From assembly GCA_021324675.1 (NCBI GenBank), contig JAJPIR010000163.1:1-34708 (forward strand): 34,708 nucleotides of DNA, read 5' to 3'. Position numbers and translations under genes: made by a program. Below, piece by piece: positions 19,629 through 27,091 of the stretch. The stretch comes from Actinomycetota bacterium (GTDB lineage: Bacteria; Actinomycetota; Actinomycetes; Mycobacteriales; Pseudonocardiaceae). A model generated the notes under the pieces. It was not told the origin of the DNA, searched no databases, and saw only the letters and a program-made list of their open reading frames with translations. Position 1 is the stretch's first letter; every line of letters starts with the position of its first letter.

Positions 19629-20495
19629 GTGCACAACCATTTCAACGGGCTGAAGACCGCGCTGCTGCTCGGCGGGTTGTCGGCATTGGTGGTGCTGGTC
19701 GGAGTGCCATTCGGCCGTACCGGCGTGCTTGTCGCGCTGGTATTCGCAGTCGGCATGAACGCTTACGCCTACTTCAACTCCGACAAGTTGGCGTTGCGAG
19801 CGATGCATGCCCAGCCGGTGTCGGAGGCTGAGCAGCCGGTGATGTACCGGATCGTGCGCGAACTGGCCACCGATGCCCGCCAGCCGATGCCGCGGCTGTA
19901 CGTCAGCCCGACGCAGGCCCCCAATGCGTTTGCCACCGGCCGCAACCCGCGCCATGCCGCGGTGTGCTGCACTGTCGGAATTCTCGAGTTACTGAATGAG
20001 CGGGAACTGCGCGGGGTGCTCGGCCACGAGCTATCACACGTCTACAACCGGGACATCCTCATTTCATCTGTCGCCGGCGCGCTGGCCGGAATGGTGACGG
20101 CGCTGTCGAACCTGGCGATGTTCGCCGGGCTGTTCGGCGGTGGGGACGAGGATCGCCCGAACCCGTTCGCGATGCTGTTCATCGCCCTTCTTGGACCGAT
20201 CGCCGCCGGCATCGTGCAGATGGCGGTGAGTCGCTCGCGGGAATACCAGGCTGACGCGTCCGGTGCGACGCTCACCGGTGACCCGCTGGCTCTGGCCAGC
20301 GCGCTGCGCAAGCTGGAGCGCGGTACGCAGCTGGCGCCGCTTCGTCCCGAACCGCAACTGGCCGCGCAGTCCCACCTCATGATCGCAAACCCGTTCCGGC
20401 CGGGTGAGGGTGCGGCGCGGTTGTTTTCCACCCACCCACCCATCGCCGATCGCGTGCAGCGCCTAGAGGAGATGGCTCGCCGCCAGCTGTCCTGA
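19629..20495 (+). CDS. htpX: HtpX-type membrane zinc metalloprotease
   Basis: 288 aa M48 peptidase that degrades damaged membrane proteins at the cytoplasmic face. Two N-terminal helices (about residues 9-28 and 32-48) come first. Zinc motif HELSH is at 133-137 with the third ligand Glu205 in [10 protein letters not shown]. Two further helices (about 150-170 and 178-200) lie between them. GTG 19629 has GGGAGG nine bases upstream. M. tuberculosis likewise has htpX next to a prenyl synthase (Rv0562/Rv0563). It converges on rmlA with only eight bases between stops. Confidence 0.95.
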   Translation: MHNHFNGLKTALLLGGLSALVVLVGVPFGRTGVLVALVFAVGMNAYAYFNSDKLALRAMHAQPVSEAEQPVMYRIVRELATDARQPMPRLYVSPTQAPNAFATGRNPRHAAVCCTVGILELLNERELRGVLGHELSHVYNRDILISSVAGALAGMVTALSNLAMFAGLFGGGDEDRPNPFAMLFIALLGPIAAGIVQMAVSRSREYQADASGATLTGDPLALASALRKLERGTQLAPLRPEPQLAAQSHLMIANPFRPGEGAARLFSTHPPIADRVQRLEEMARRQLS

Positions 20496-20503
20496 CGAAT
20501 GTG

Positions 20504-21382
20504 TCAAGACCTCGACGCCGGCCTGGCGATGTCCATGATGTACTGACCGTAGCTGGAATTTGCCATGGCCAAGCCCAGGGCGTAGCAGGCGTCGGTGCTG
20601 ATAAAGCCCATGCGGAGCGCGATTTCCTCTAGGCAGGCGATCCGGATCCCCTGGCGATGTTCGAGTACCTGCACGTACTGGCTCGCTTCGAGCAGCGATT
20701 CGTGAGTACCGGTGTCCAACCAGGCGAACCCCCGCCCCAGGTCGATCAGAACAGCCCGTCCTTGCCGCACATAGTGCATGTTCACGTCGGTGATCTCGAG
20801 TTCACCGCGGGCTGACGGAGTCAGCGAGCGAGCGATCTTCACGACTTCGTTGTCATAGAAGTACAGGCCGGTGATCGCTTTATTTGACCGGGGTAACGCC
20901 GGCTTCTCCTCGATGGAGAGCAACGTGCCAGCAGCATCAACCTCGGCAACACCGTAGCGTTGCGGATCTTTGACCGCGTAGCCGAACAGCACGCAACCGT
21001 CCAGGCTGGCTGCGCACTCCCGGAGTCGGCTGGAGAAGCCAGGACCGTAAAAAATGTTGTCACCGAGCACGAGCGCGACAGAGTCGTCTGCGATGAAATC
21101 CGCGCCGATGACGAAAGCCTCGGCCAAGCCGTTCGGGTGGGCCTGTTCCGCGTAACTCAATCGCAACCCCAGCGCGCTGCCATCACCGAGCAGCCGGTGG
21201 AACAGAGGAAGGTCGGTCGGTGTCGAGATAATCAGGATGTCCTGGATGCCGGCCAACATGAGCACTGACAGCGGGTAGTACACCATCGGTTTGTCGTAGA
21301 CCGGCAACAGCTGCTTGCAGACGGCTTGGGTGATCGGATGCAGCCGGGTGCCGGTGCCACCGGCCAGAATGATCCCTTTCAT
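20504..21382 (-). CDS. rmlA: Glucose-1-phosphate thymidylyltransferase
   Basis: 292 aa. It activates glucose-1-phosphate to dTDP-glucose, the first step to dTDP-rhamnose. The nucleotide-binding opening [16 protein letters not shown] and the motif [16 protein letters not shown] are intact, as are LGDNIFYG (about residue 108) and the C-terminal [10 protein letters not shown]. Start ATG 21382 is set by the universal MKGIILAGG start. It lacks a Shine-Dalgarno. Directly upstream is a short copy of the yajQ 3' end whose TGA overlaps this ATG. No rmlB/C/D genes are nearby. Confidence 0.95.
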   Translation of the reverse strand: MKGIILAGGTGTRLHPITQAVCKQLLPVYDKPMVYYPLSVLMLAGIQDILIISTPTDLPLFHRLLGDGSALGLRLSYAEQAHPNGLAEAFVIGADFIADDSVALVLGDNIFYGPGFSSRLRECAASLDGCVLFGYAVKDPQRYGVAEVDAAGTLLSIEEKPALPRSNKAITGLYFYDNEVVKIARSLTPSARGELEITDVNMHYVRQGRAVLIDLGRGFAWLDTGTHESLLEASQYVQVLEHRQGIRIACLEEIALRMGFISTDACYALGLAMANSSYGQYIMDIARPASRS

Positions 21383-21400
21383 CGATAATCGGTGAACTGC
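21379..21400 (-). repeat. 22-bp direct repeat, copy A (yajQ-tail-like)
   Basis: Identical at 20 of 22 positions to 22333-22354. On the minus strand it reads codons for QFTDYR then TGA, against QFTNYR-TGA at the true yajQ end. Its TGA overlaps the rmlA ATG as ATGA. Confidence 0.7.
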
Positions 21401-21771
21401 GTGGTAGCTGCGAAAAGCCGGGGCGTGTCTGCCCGACGCTGTCTCTGAACTGCGCCAACCATGCTCATCCCTGCCGTCGTCAGCCAGTGGTGCTCCCCGC
21501 CGTTTGTACCCCATGCGTACCCGGAGACGAACGAGGGTGTTGTTACATGATGGCTACCCGGTTGCTGACGGGGTGCAGGTTGGCGTGACAATCAGCGGAT
21601 ATCTGGAGCCCGAACCGGTATTGTCGATCCGACGGTAGTGGCTTTCGAACGGGGTCAATATACAAGTCAGGACAGTCGCGGCGTTTATTTGCCGTCGTGA
21701 TTTAAACCTGAACCGAGAACCTCTTGCGGTAGGTCGCGTCAATCAGCGGCCCTGCAATTGTCTTGTGGATC
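21401..21771. other. Non-coding, relatively low-G+C stretch upstream of rmlA
   Basis: No convincing gene on either strand. It contains A+T-rich tracts (for example around 21655-21675 and 21690-21712) unlike the flanking genes. No strong terminator is visible; a weak GGC...GCC stem around 21680-21700 could end the short transcript from the right. Confidence 0.5.
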
Positions 21772-21849
21772 TCAGCTCAGAATCGTACTGACGGTGGTGA
21801 AGATGCTAGTGAGCAGGGTGTTGACCTGGTCCAGTATGGCGGAAATCAT
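21772..21849 (-). CDS. 25-residue amphipathic peptide (micro-ORF)
   Basis: ATG 21849 to TGA 21772-21774, beginning MISAILDQVNTLL and ending TVSTILS. Hydrophobic residues fall at 2, 5, 6, 9, 12, 13, 16, 17, 20, 23 and 24, a textbook one-sided helix. The other face is Ser/Thr/Asn/Gln with a single Asp and no Lys or Arg. GAAAGGATC (21865-21857) resembles the anti-anti-SD sequence eight or nine bases upstream, and a promoter with TTGACA and TATCAT lies 65-92 bases upstream. I know no family for it. Short secreted or membrane-active peptides (phenol-soluble-modulin-like, or small helical porins of mycolic-acid bacteria) are structural analogies only. Confidence 0.6.
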   Translation of the reverse strand: MISAILDQVNTLLTSIFTTVSTILS

Positions 21850-21913
21850 GTCGAGTGATCCTTTCGTAATGCCACAAAAGCGGCTGACCCAAAGGAATGG
21901 TCGACCCCAACCG

Positions 21914-21941
21914 ATGATAGCCACAACATTGCACCTGTCAA
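21914..21941 (-). promoter_or_regulatory. Sigma-70-type promoter driving the micro-ORF
   Basis: On the minus strand a perfect -35 TTGACA (21941-21936) is followed after 16 bases by TATCAT (21919-21914). Transcription would begin near 21907, giving a leader of about 57 nt with a Shine-Dalgarno before ATG 21849. It is the best consensus promoter I can see in the window. Confidence 0.65.
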
Positions 21942-21949
21942 GTTGTCAC

Positions 21950-22332
21950 CTTGAAACGTCCTGCACGCAGAAGGATCAACTGATTTCGGAAAGTGACATG
22001 ATTGGTTGCGGTGTATTAATGCTTGGGTACGGTCCGTAACGAAGAAAGTATAGGCACCGGGCATTCACGGCTGCGCTGGCCGAGGGCAGAGATCGGTTAT
22101 ACCAGCTCGTACCCGAGGTGCTGCCCCCTGGGTAGGTCGCGGCCCTGAGGGTAGCCGCTCGATGACATTACGCGACAGTGTGGGCAAGATCGGACCGGTT
22201 AATACGTCCAACGAGCTCGGCCATGCTGCTTATCCTGGTTTAGGCCGGTGCGGAGGCTTAATGACGAATGTGCCAGATCATCAGCACTGTGCGCTCCATC
22301 GATGCAGGTCATGCCCATACGAGCGGTCGGAA
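21950..22332. other. Gap between the micro-ORF promoter and yajQ
   Basis: No supported gene. A 41-codon + strand ORF at 22261-22386 starts four bases after GGAGG and encodes a Cys/His-rich run (HQHCALHRCRSC), but it runs antisense into yajQ and is not trusted. The G+C is lower than in flanking genes. Confidence 0.4.
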
Positions 22333-22354
22333 TCATCGATAGTTGGTGAACTGC
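22333..22354 (-). repeat. 22-bp direct repeat, copy B (yajQ 3' end)
   Basis: The terminal codons QFTNYR-TGA of yajQ. Copy A at 21379-21400 has the same orientation and differs at two bases. The two copies bracket about 0.93 kb. Confidence 0.7.
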
Positions 22355-22824
22355 AAGGCGACGCCAAAGTCGCGGCCCTTCAGTAGGGCGATGACGGCCT
22401 GGAGATCATCCTTCTTCTTGCCCGAGACGCGCAGCTGGTCGCCCTGGATCTGGGTCTGCACACCCTTGAGCTTCTCGTCCCGGACCGCCTTGGCGATTTC
22501 CTTGGCTTTGTCCTGGCTGATGCCTTGCAGGATGCGACCAGTGGTCCGGTAGATCTTGCCTGAGACGGCCGGCTCGTCAACGTCGAAGGCCTTCAGCGAG
22601 ATGCCTCGCTTGACCAGCTTGCTCTTGACCACGTCGATGGCGGCGCGGCACCGTTCCTCGGTGTCGGCCTCGATCGTCATCGCGTCGTTACCGGTCCAGG
22701 TGACTTTCGCGCCGGTGCCGCGGAAGTCAAACCGGGTCGCCAGTTCTTTGGCCGCCTGGTTGAGCGCGTTATCCACTTCCTGCCGGTCGACCTTGCTGAC
22801 CACATCGAACGACGGATCTGCCAC
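22333..22824 (-). CDS. yajQ: YajQ family nucleotide-binding protein
   Basis: 163 aa, standard length, cytoplasmic. The family signature is clear: [20 protein letters not shown] at the start, TRFDFRGT near 32, [19 protein letters not shown] near 125, and the universal end ALQFTNYR. It is the orthologue of M. tuberculosis Rv0566c. Members bind nucleotides or RNA, and some bind cyclic di-GMP; the role here is unproven. GTG 22824 follows a perfect AAAGGAGG by four bases. Its 3' 22 bases recur at 21379-21400. Confidence 0.95.
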   Translation of the reverse strand: MADPSFDVVSKVDRQEVDNALNQAAKELATRFDFRGTGAKVTWTGNDAMTIEADTEERCRAAIDVVKSKLVKRGISLKAFDVDEPAVSGKIYRTTGRILQGISQDKAKEIAKAVRDEKLKGVQTQIQGDQLRVSGKKKDDLQAVIALLKGRDFGVALQFTNYR

Positions 22825-22908
22825 CGTGCCTCCTTTCCTCGGGCGGTGCCGACCTTACTCGTCAGGCCGGTCGCCACCGCGTGTCACGGATTGTGTATCG
22901 TGTCCAGC

Positions 22909-22925
22909 GGCCGGTGCGTCCGGCC
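22909..22925 (+). promoter_or_regulatory. GC-rich hairpin just upstream of tRNA-Tyr
   Basis: Perfect inverted repeat GGCCGG-TGCGT-CCGGCC ending four bases before the mature tRNA 5' end. It may lie in the pre-tRNA leader; no T-run follows, so it is not a simple terminator. Confidence 0.45.
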
Positions 22926-22929
22926 ACCA

Positions 22930-23012
22930 GGCGGGTTGCCCGAGCGGCCAATGGGAGCGGACTGTAAATCCGTCGGCTGATGCCTTCCAAGGTTCGAATC
23001 CTTGACCCGCCA
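22930..23012 (+). tRNA. tRNA-Tyr (anticodon GTA)
   Basis: 83 nt with the long variable arm expected of bacterial tRNA-Tyr. The acceptor stem pairs GGCGGGT (22930-22936) with ACCCGCC (23005-23011), with discriminator A. The anticodon GTA is at 22964-22966 in a CTGTAAA loop. The T arm contains GGTTCGAATCC. The 3' CCA is not encoded. It marks the left edge of a gene-decay region. Confidence 0.95.
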
Positions 23013-23217
23013 CGTAGCACAAACGGACTTCGCCGGAACGGACCAGGTTGGGGGCGGATCCGCGGATCTTCGCAGCATCTGGCGCTGTCTGTCGTGTCCG
23101 GTTGTCTCCTCCTCGGCGCAGCGCGACCACCCGGCATCCCGGAGGGCTACACGCCACCGGATCGCCGGCTGAGCTTGCCATGCTTGCCCCGGTGCACGGG
23201 ATGACCGCCCTCCGGGG

Positions 23218-23532
23218 GTGTACATCGCGGTCAGCGGTGAGATCGATTTGGGCAACGCCGCTGCGTTCGACAGCGAACTTCGGGCGGCGATCGCTGATCA
23301 ACTGCGTGCGGTCTCCGTCGACCTGACCGATTTGAGGTACCTGGATAGCGCGGGAATACGGATCCTTTTGGTGCTCGCATCTTGCTGAAAACCGCTGCGA
23401 GTCATCGGCCCAGCCGCAGCCCGAGTGCCGAACTCGTACGCTGGGGAGCTGGGGCGTCTGGGCGGCCCGGCAGAGCCCGACTGGGCCCTAGCTTGGGCCA
23501 GCTCTCGACGGACGGAGATTCAGCGACTGTGA
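23218..23532 (+). pseudogene. STAS-domain (anti-anti-sigma) gene with an in-frame stop
   Basis: Reading from GTG 23218 gives YIAVSGEIDLGNAAAF, then VDLTDLRYLDSAGIRILLVL, the core of a STAS antagonist with the phospho-acceptor Ser in LDSAG. TGA at 23386-23388 stops this frame after 56 residues. The same frame continues with KPLRVIGPAAARV, which matches the usual STAS C-terminal segment, up to TGA 23530-23532. The total is 104 codons, the normal STAS length. The N-terminal strand looks short. I read it as a decayed RsbV-like gene. A frameshift would explain the end less simply, because homology resumes in the same frame. Confidence 0.7.
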
Positions 23533-23539
23533 GCGACTT

Positions 23540-23566
23540 GTTACGCAGTTCCAACGTTAGCGTAAC
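23540..23566. promoter_or_regulatory. Inverted repeat upstream of the PAS gene
   Basis: Perfect 7-bp arms GTTACGC and GCGTAAC are separated by 13 bases, with an inner GTT-CC-AAC. It lies about 80 bases before the PAS start, in an A+T-rich stretch. It could be an operator or the 3' hairpin of the preceding remnant. Confidence 0.4.
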
Positions 23567-23645
23567 TATTAGTTAGCTATGGGTCCAATACCGTTACCTT
23601 CGTGGGTGTCTGTCTATCTCCGATAACTGAAGGGACTGGAGAGCC

Positions 23646-24017
23646 ATGACAGCGACAGAGTTTAAGCGGACTGAAGAAGATATGCTCGACTACCTCGATA
23701 ATGCCGCGATCGGGCTGCACTGGGTAGATGGTAACACCACAATCCTGTGGGCCAACCCGTCCGATTACGAGCCTCTCGGATACACTGCTGATGAGTACAT
23801 TGGACGCAGCATCACGGAATTTCACGCCGATCCTGACGTTATCAATGACATCCTAACCCGTCTTCTCGCGGGCGAGACCTTGTACAACTACAAGGCCAAG
23901 CTTTTATGCAAAGATGGTTCTACCATGAGCGTCCTGATCGCCTCCAGTGGCCTCTTCGATGAGAATAATAATCTCATGCACACCCGCTGTTTCACCATCA
24001 AGGACCCGTACGCGTAA
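23646..24017 (+). CDS. Standalone PAS-domain protein
   Basis: 123 aa, consisting of one PAS fold: the core is residues 15-118, with GLHWVDGNTTILWANPSDY, LGYTADEYIGRSITEFH and a LCKDGSTMSVLI strand pair, ending HTRCFTIKDPYA. The sequence resembles PAS sensor modules that normally sit upstream of histidine-kinase or PP2C domains. Here no effector domain follows. It could be a free sensor or scaffold protein, or a module cut off a larger protein. GGAGAG lies just upstream of ATG 23646. Its G+C is visibly lower than that of the nuo genes, hinting at transfer. Confidence 0.8.
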   Translation: MTATEFKRTEEDMLDYLDNAAIGLHWVDGNTTILWANPSDYEPLGYTADEYIGRSITEFHADPDVINDILTRLLAGETLYNYKAKLLCKDGSTMSVLIASSGLFDENNNLMHTRCFTIKDPYA

Positions 24018-24162
24018 GCACCCTGTACCAGCGCTCCGTACTTCAATGAAACGGTTCGGAAATGTATTTCTGTGCTCTTGGTGTATTAGCGCTACTTGTG
24101 CAAGCGCAGCCCGCGAGCCGAGGAGGCGGCACGAATCCTAACCAGGAGTACCAGTAGAAACA

Positions 24163-24187
24163 GGCCCTGTTCCGTGGGGACAGGGCC
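24163..24187. terminator. Strong hairpin downstream of the PAS gene
   Basis: GGCCCTGT and ACAGGGCC are perfect arms. Inner TCC/GGG pairing, including one T-G wobble, leaves a three-base GTG loop. CGTTTCG follows. It is probably a transcription terminator, 146 bases after the PAS stop. Confidence 0.65.
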
Positions 24188-24405
24188 CGTTTCGTGCTCA
24201 GCGGCGACGCGGGCCAAAGATTTGAATTTTAGAAGACATATGTGCCGACGGATTTTACAAACCGTCGCCAATGCCGCTGTTTCGTCTGCGGTTGCAGGGG
24301 GATGATCGCTCATGTGGTAGCCCTTGGGGAGTTGCGGGGTGGCGCGCAGGCCCCGCGCGAACCGCACTGGTGTCGTTCGATTCATGCCATCCTGTTGATC
24401 TGCCC

Positions 24406-24427
24406 CCCGCGGCGAGCGGGTATTTTT
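24406..24427 (+). terminator. Candidate intrinsic terminator
   Basis: CCCGC-GGCGA-GCGGG stem-loop is followed directly by TATTTTT, the classic layout. No intact gene lies immediately upstream, so it may be a relic. Confidence 0.45.
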
Positions 24428-24734
24428 GTATCGCGCCGACTGTGGTGGTGCACTTGCCGGGAACGCCCGCCGGCGCAGGGCGGCCAAGCCTTGGTCCGAG
24501 GTCACGTCGCGAGCGTTCACTGTCCATTCACTTGGTTACCCGAACTTTATCTCGCATTCCGGGCTCTGGGGAAACGGGAGCCGGGGATCGGCTGCGCAGC
24601 AGGCGTCTACGGTGTCATGCCGTAATCAGAGTCGTCTGCGCGTTGGTGCATTTATTTTTAGTCGCCTAATCGGGGGGTCGGGTGCGGCGCGGGAGCCGTA
24701 GCTTCAAATTGTCCCGCTAGGACTTGGAAGCGCA

Positions 24735-25121
24735 GTGTCACTAAACGTTCCCCCGGGCCTGATGGAGAAGGCGTAGCACGGCGCCGTCTCGGACGATTAA
24801 TTTGTGGACTGTATTCGTGAGTCATTGCCTTACGCATGGTCTGTGATCGAGCGGCTGGCGAAGGAGTTGGATACCACAGGCGTACCGTCGGCGCAGAACT
24901 TGGAGGTTCCGCCGGACGATGCCTCCTGGGGTGAGCTTTTCCGTTTGGTCGGTAGTGACGCGATGCGTCGAGCGGTTCAGCGTCGCTTCGGGGTGCGTAT
25001 GGCTTTTCAGAACTGTTGCCGGGTCGGCCTGTTCCGGCTCGACGCAACGAAGGAGGATGAGGAATTCATCTCGCCTCGCGCCCGGCTTCTCAACCAAGAT
25101 CCTTCGTTGGTGAATTGCTGA
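24735..25121 (+). pseudogene. Conserved actinobacterial DUF gene (SCO5389-like) with two in-frame stops
   Basis: From GTG 24735 the frame reads SLNVPPGLMEKA, stop TAG (24774-24776), HGAVSDD, stop TAA (24798-24800). It then continues FVDCIRESLPYAWSVIERL through FGVRMAFQNCCRVGLFRLD to the TGA at 25119-25121. As I recall the S. coelicolor SCO5389-type family (about 130 aa), its N-terminus aligns residue for residue across both stops, and the total of 128 codons matches. GGAAG precedes the GTG. The last 105 codons are open from GTG 24804, so a truncated protein is possible, but two nonsense codons point to a pseudogene. The family's function is unknown to me. Confidence 0.75.
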
Positions 25122-25285
25122 GGTTTCGCACAGAAAGGGAGCGTGCTTGATTGCTCGGCGCCCTCCCAGCATTGCAAAAATGCCCTCTCCTTGGCTTCTT
25201 GACGAGTCCCATCCTGAGGTTTCCGGCTATGGGGCCGGGCAGGCGCTATTGATAGGCGGTCATCCATGACTGGGGTGTCAGGTCG

Positions 25286-25759
25286 TCACTGTAGCTGCGC
25301 GGTTTCTGACGGGCGAGGCATCCTTGCTCGCAATCGCCCCACGGTGGTCGGTCGTTTACCAATGGCGGTGAAGCGATCGATCAACCCGGCCCCCATGTAG
25401 GGATCCTCCTCGGCTCGTTCGATGACGGTGCCCTCGGTGATTGCAAGCGGCTCGCATGAATGGGCGAGCATGATCAGTTCGTCGTTGGCACGCGAGACGT
25501 AGTCGGTTCTCGTGACCTCGGCGCCGACGGGTATACGAAGACGCGTTGCGATGTCAGCAGAAGCACGTTCCGGATGGGTATGGTGGCTATAGTTCGGGAT
25601 TCGCTCGAAGGCCAACGCCTCCTCGGCAAGCGGTGTACCGGGTTGGACTTGTAGTGCAGTGCCGAATCGTCTCACTAAAGGCCCGTAGCGGCGTACGTAC
25701 TCAGTCGACGAAATCCAGGCGATGACCGAGTACCAGTCCTGGGACGGCAAAGCACGCAA
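25286..25759 (-). pseudogene. GntR-family regulator remnant (UTRA domain fragment)
   Basis: The 157-codon frame encodes an UTRA ligand-binding segment: HHTHPERASADIATRLRIPV, TRTDYVSRANDELIMLAHSC, GLIDRFTAIGKRPTT and RARMPRPSE. The N-terminal winged HTH expected of GntR regulators is absent here and in the other frames upstream. The frame ends at SETAQLQ-TGA where homologues continue; the next codons RPDTPV still look related, after which similarity is lost. It is truncated at both ends and unlikely to bind DNA. GntR/UTRA regulators often control transfer of actinomycete integrative elements, which would fit this region, but that is inference. Confidence 0.65.
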
Positions 25760-26409
25760 CCGTCCGGGCCGGCCTCGACTCGACGAGGTGACAGGGCTTT
25801 CGTTGTGCCGGGTGACGGGCTCGCGCGGCGGCCGCGATGCTGCTCGTCATGGTCCCATTGTGGTAACCGGATAGGTCGCAGCTAACCCCTGCCCTGAGGT
25901 CCATCCGACCGCTGTGCTTGGCGTAGATGGTCTTCCTGCGAGAGCCCAGGCACACCACCCGCGCTTACATCCTCGCCGATCAGCTCTGTTCCCCATCGAG
26001 GTGCAGAGAGGCAGGCCGGCAGCCGCACCCACCACCATGCCGAGCGGCTTGGCGCGCTCACCGGGCATCGGATCGGTCGACCGTGACGCCTGGTCCTGGC
26101 GTGTGGGGCTCGCGTGCATTTCCCATGCTGCGCTGACTCGGAGGCACGGTCGTGATGAACGCTGCTCCGTTCAGGCGGTAGTGGTGCATCGGATGTCCCT
26201 AAGCCTTACCTTATAAGAGGAGATGCAAGTACAGATGCACGTACGCTACGCGCAGCGTCGGGGAGTCCAGGGGGTGGGGTTAGCCGCGGCAACAGCGCTT
26301 CGCCAGCAGAGTGGACGGAGGTCGTGACCAATGCCGATCCGCGCCACACTGCGCGCACCTATGTCGCACATACCTTACATTGCTGCTCGCTCATAAGAGA
26401 GGAAAGCGT
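25760..26409. other. 650-base gap, no supported gene
   Basis: All frames are short and motif-free. Two similar A+T-rich stretches occur: CCTTACCTTATAAGAGGAG at 26203-26221, and CCTTACATT followed by TCATAAGAGAGG at 26373-26402. The second supplies the Shine-Dalgarno of the next gene. The first could start a 34-codon ORF at 26223, but spacing and coding character are poor. Confidence 0.4.
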
Positions 26410-26688
26410 ATGCTGAAATTTGCTCAATTGCGGAGCAAAGCGGAAATTTTTGCCGAGATCGCACGTAACTACCCATGGGTTGGTGATATGCGCAGCGGCT
26501 GGGAGATTGAAAAATTTGACTTCAAACCGCCCACCGACAACTGGATGGACTCTTTCAAGCCGCTGGCCACATTCGAGCTGGAGCTGAAGAGCATGCCAGG
26601 GTTTGACAAATTCGATGTTTGGATCTGCGGAACAACTCCGCGGGGTGACGCGAAAACGGCTAAGGTTGGAACCATCGCAAAGAGGTAA
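26410..26688 (+). CDS. Small hypothetical protein, low G+C
   Basis: 92 aa from ATG 26410, with AGAGAGGA six to ten bases upstream. It is hydrophilic, with Phe/Trp/Lys enrichment (MLKFAQLRSKAEIFAEI, WEIEKFDFKPP, FDKFDVWICG), and has no signal peptide or helix long enough to span a membrane. I do not recognise the family. A+T-rich codons (AAA, TTT, GAA) set it apart from the nuo genes and match the nearby PAS gene, suggesting acquisition. An in-frame start at 26311 would add unrelated residues and lacks a Shine-Dalgarno. Confidence 0.6.
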   Translation: MLKFAQLRSKAEIFAEIARNYPWVGDMRSGWEIEKFDFKPPTDNWMDSFKPLATFELELKSMPGFDKFDVWICGTTPRGDAKTAKVGTIAKR

Positions 26689-26888
26689 TGGAGTCAGTGT
26701 GCTTTGCTGGATAGGTTGGCATATCGGGGAATCCTATCCACGTTCGGTACAGCGCATGAATGTGATCTTGCGGTCACCGGCGCCCGCTCCCGGACGCCCC
26801 TCTCGGCAGGAATCTCACATCGGTTTGGACTTCGGCCGCTAACACCGGGTGGCCGTGCGGCAGCACGGTGATTCCCGTGGATCGATGC

Positions 26889-26956
26889 CGGCTGGGCGGC
26901 CGGGGGATTCGGCGGCCGGGGGGATCCGGCTGCCGGGGGGATCCGGCGGCCGGTAG
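26889..26956 (+). repeat. 17-bp G-rich tandem repeat, about four copies
   Basis: Clear units start at 26906, 26923 and 26940 (GATCCGGCTGCCGGGGG type), with a degenerate one at 26889. Runs of five or six G recur every 17 bases on the + strand, so a G-quadruplex is possible. It sits in the 403-base gene-free gap (26689-27091), in which I see nothing else of note. Confidence 0.8.
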
Positions 26957-27091
26957 GCGATCGCTGGCTATAGCCATTGCTGCCCGGACGGTGTTCGCAT
27001 CGCCTCGGGCGTGCTGTTGTGATACCGAAGAGGCGGTAGCCAACGAGGTGGTGTGTGTCGCCGTTTCTCCTGGTGAGCATAGGGTGCTGGG

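Larger units (their letters stand above)
24018..24734. other. 717-base gap with terminator-like hairpins
   Basis: No supported gene on either strand. It holds two hairpins, listed separately, and A+T-rich patches near 24225-24260 and 24640-24665. A 73-codon minus-strand ORF at 24092-24313 runs through the stronger hairpin and shows no recognisable motif. Confidence 0.5.

Noticed and set aside
19209-19955. Minus-strand ORF spanning the ddaH end, gap and htpX start
   Set aside because: Shadow of two recognised + strand genes and of the 22-bp repeat; no domain.
22261-22386. 41-codon + strand ORF with a Cys/His-rich run, four bases after GGAGG
   Set aside because: It runs antisense into the 3' end of yajQ, spacing is short and no family is recognised; kept only as a remark.
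23057-23068. Perfect palindrome GATCCGCGGATC downstream of tRNA-Tyr
   Set aside because: Short, GC-rich, no T-run and no second copy seen; could be chance.
24092-24313. 73-codon minus-strand ORF downstream of the PAS gene
   Set aside because: It passes through the strong hairpin at 24163-24187 and has no motif; coding character is poor.
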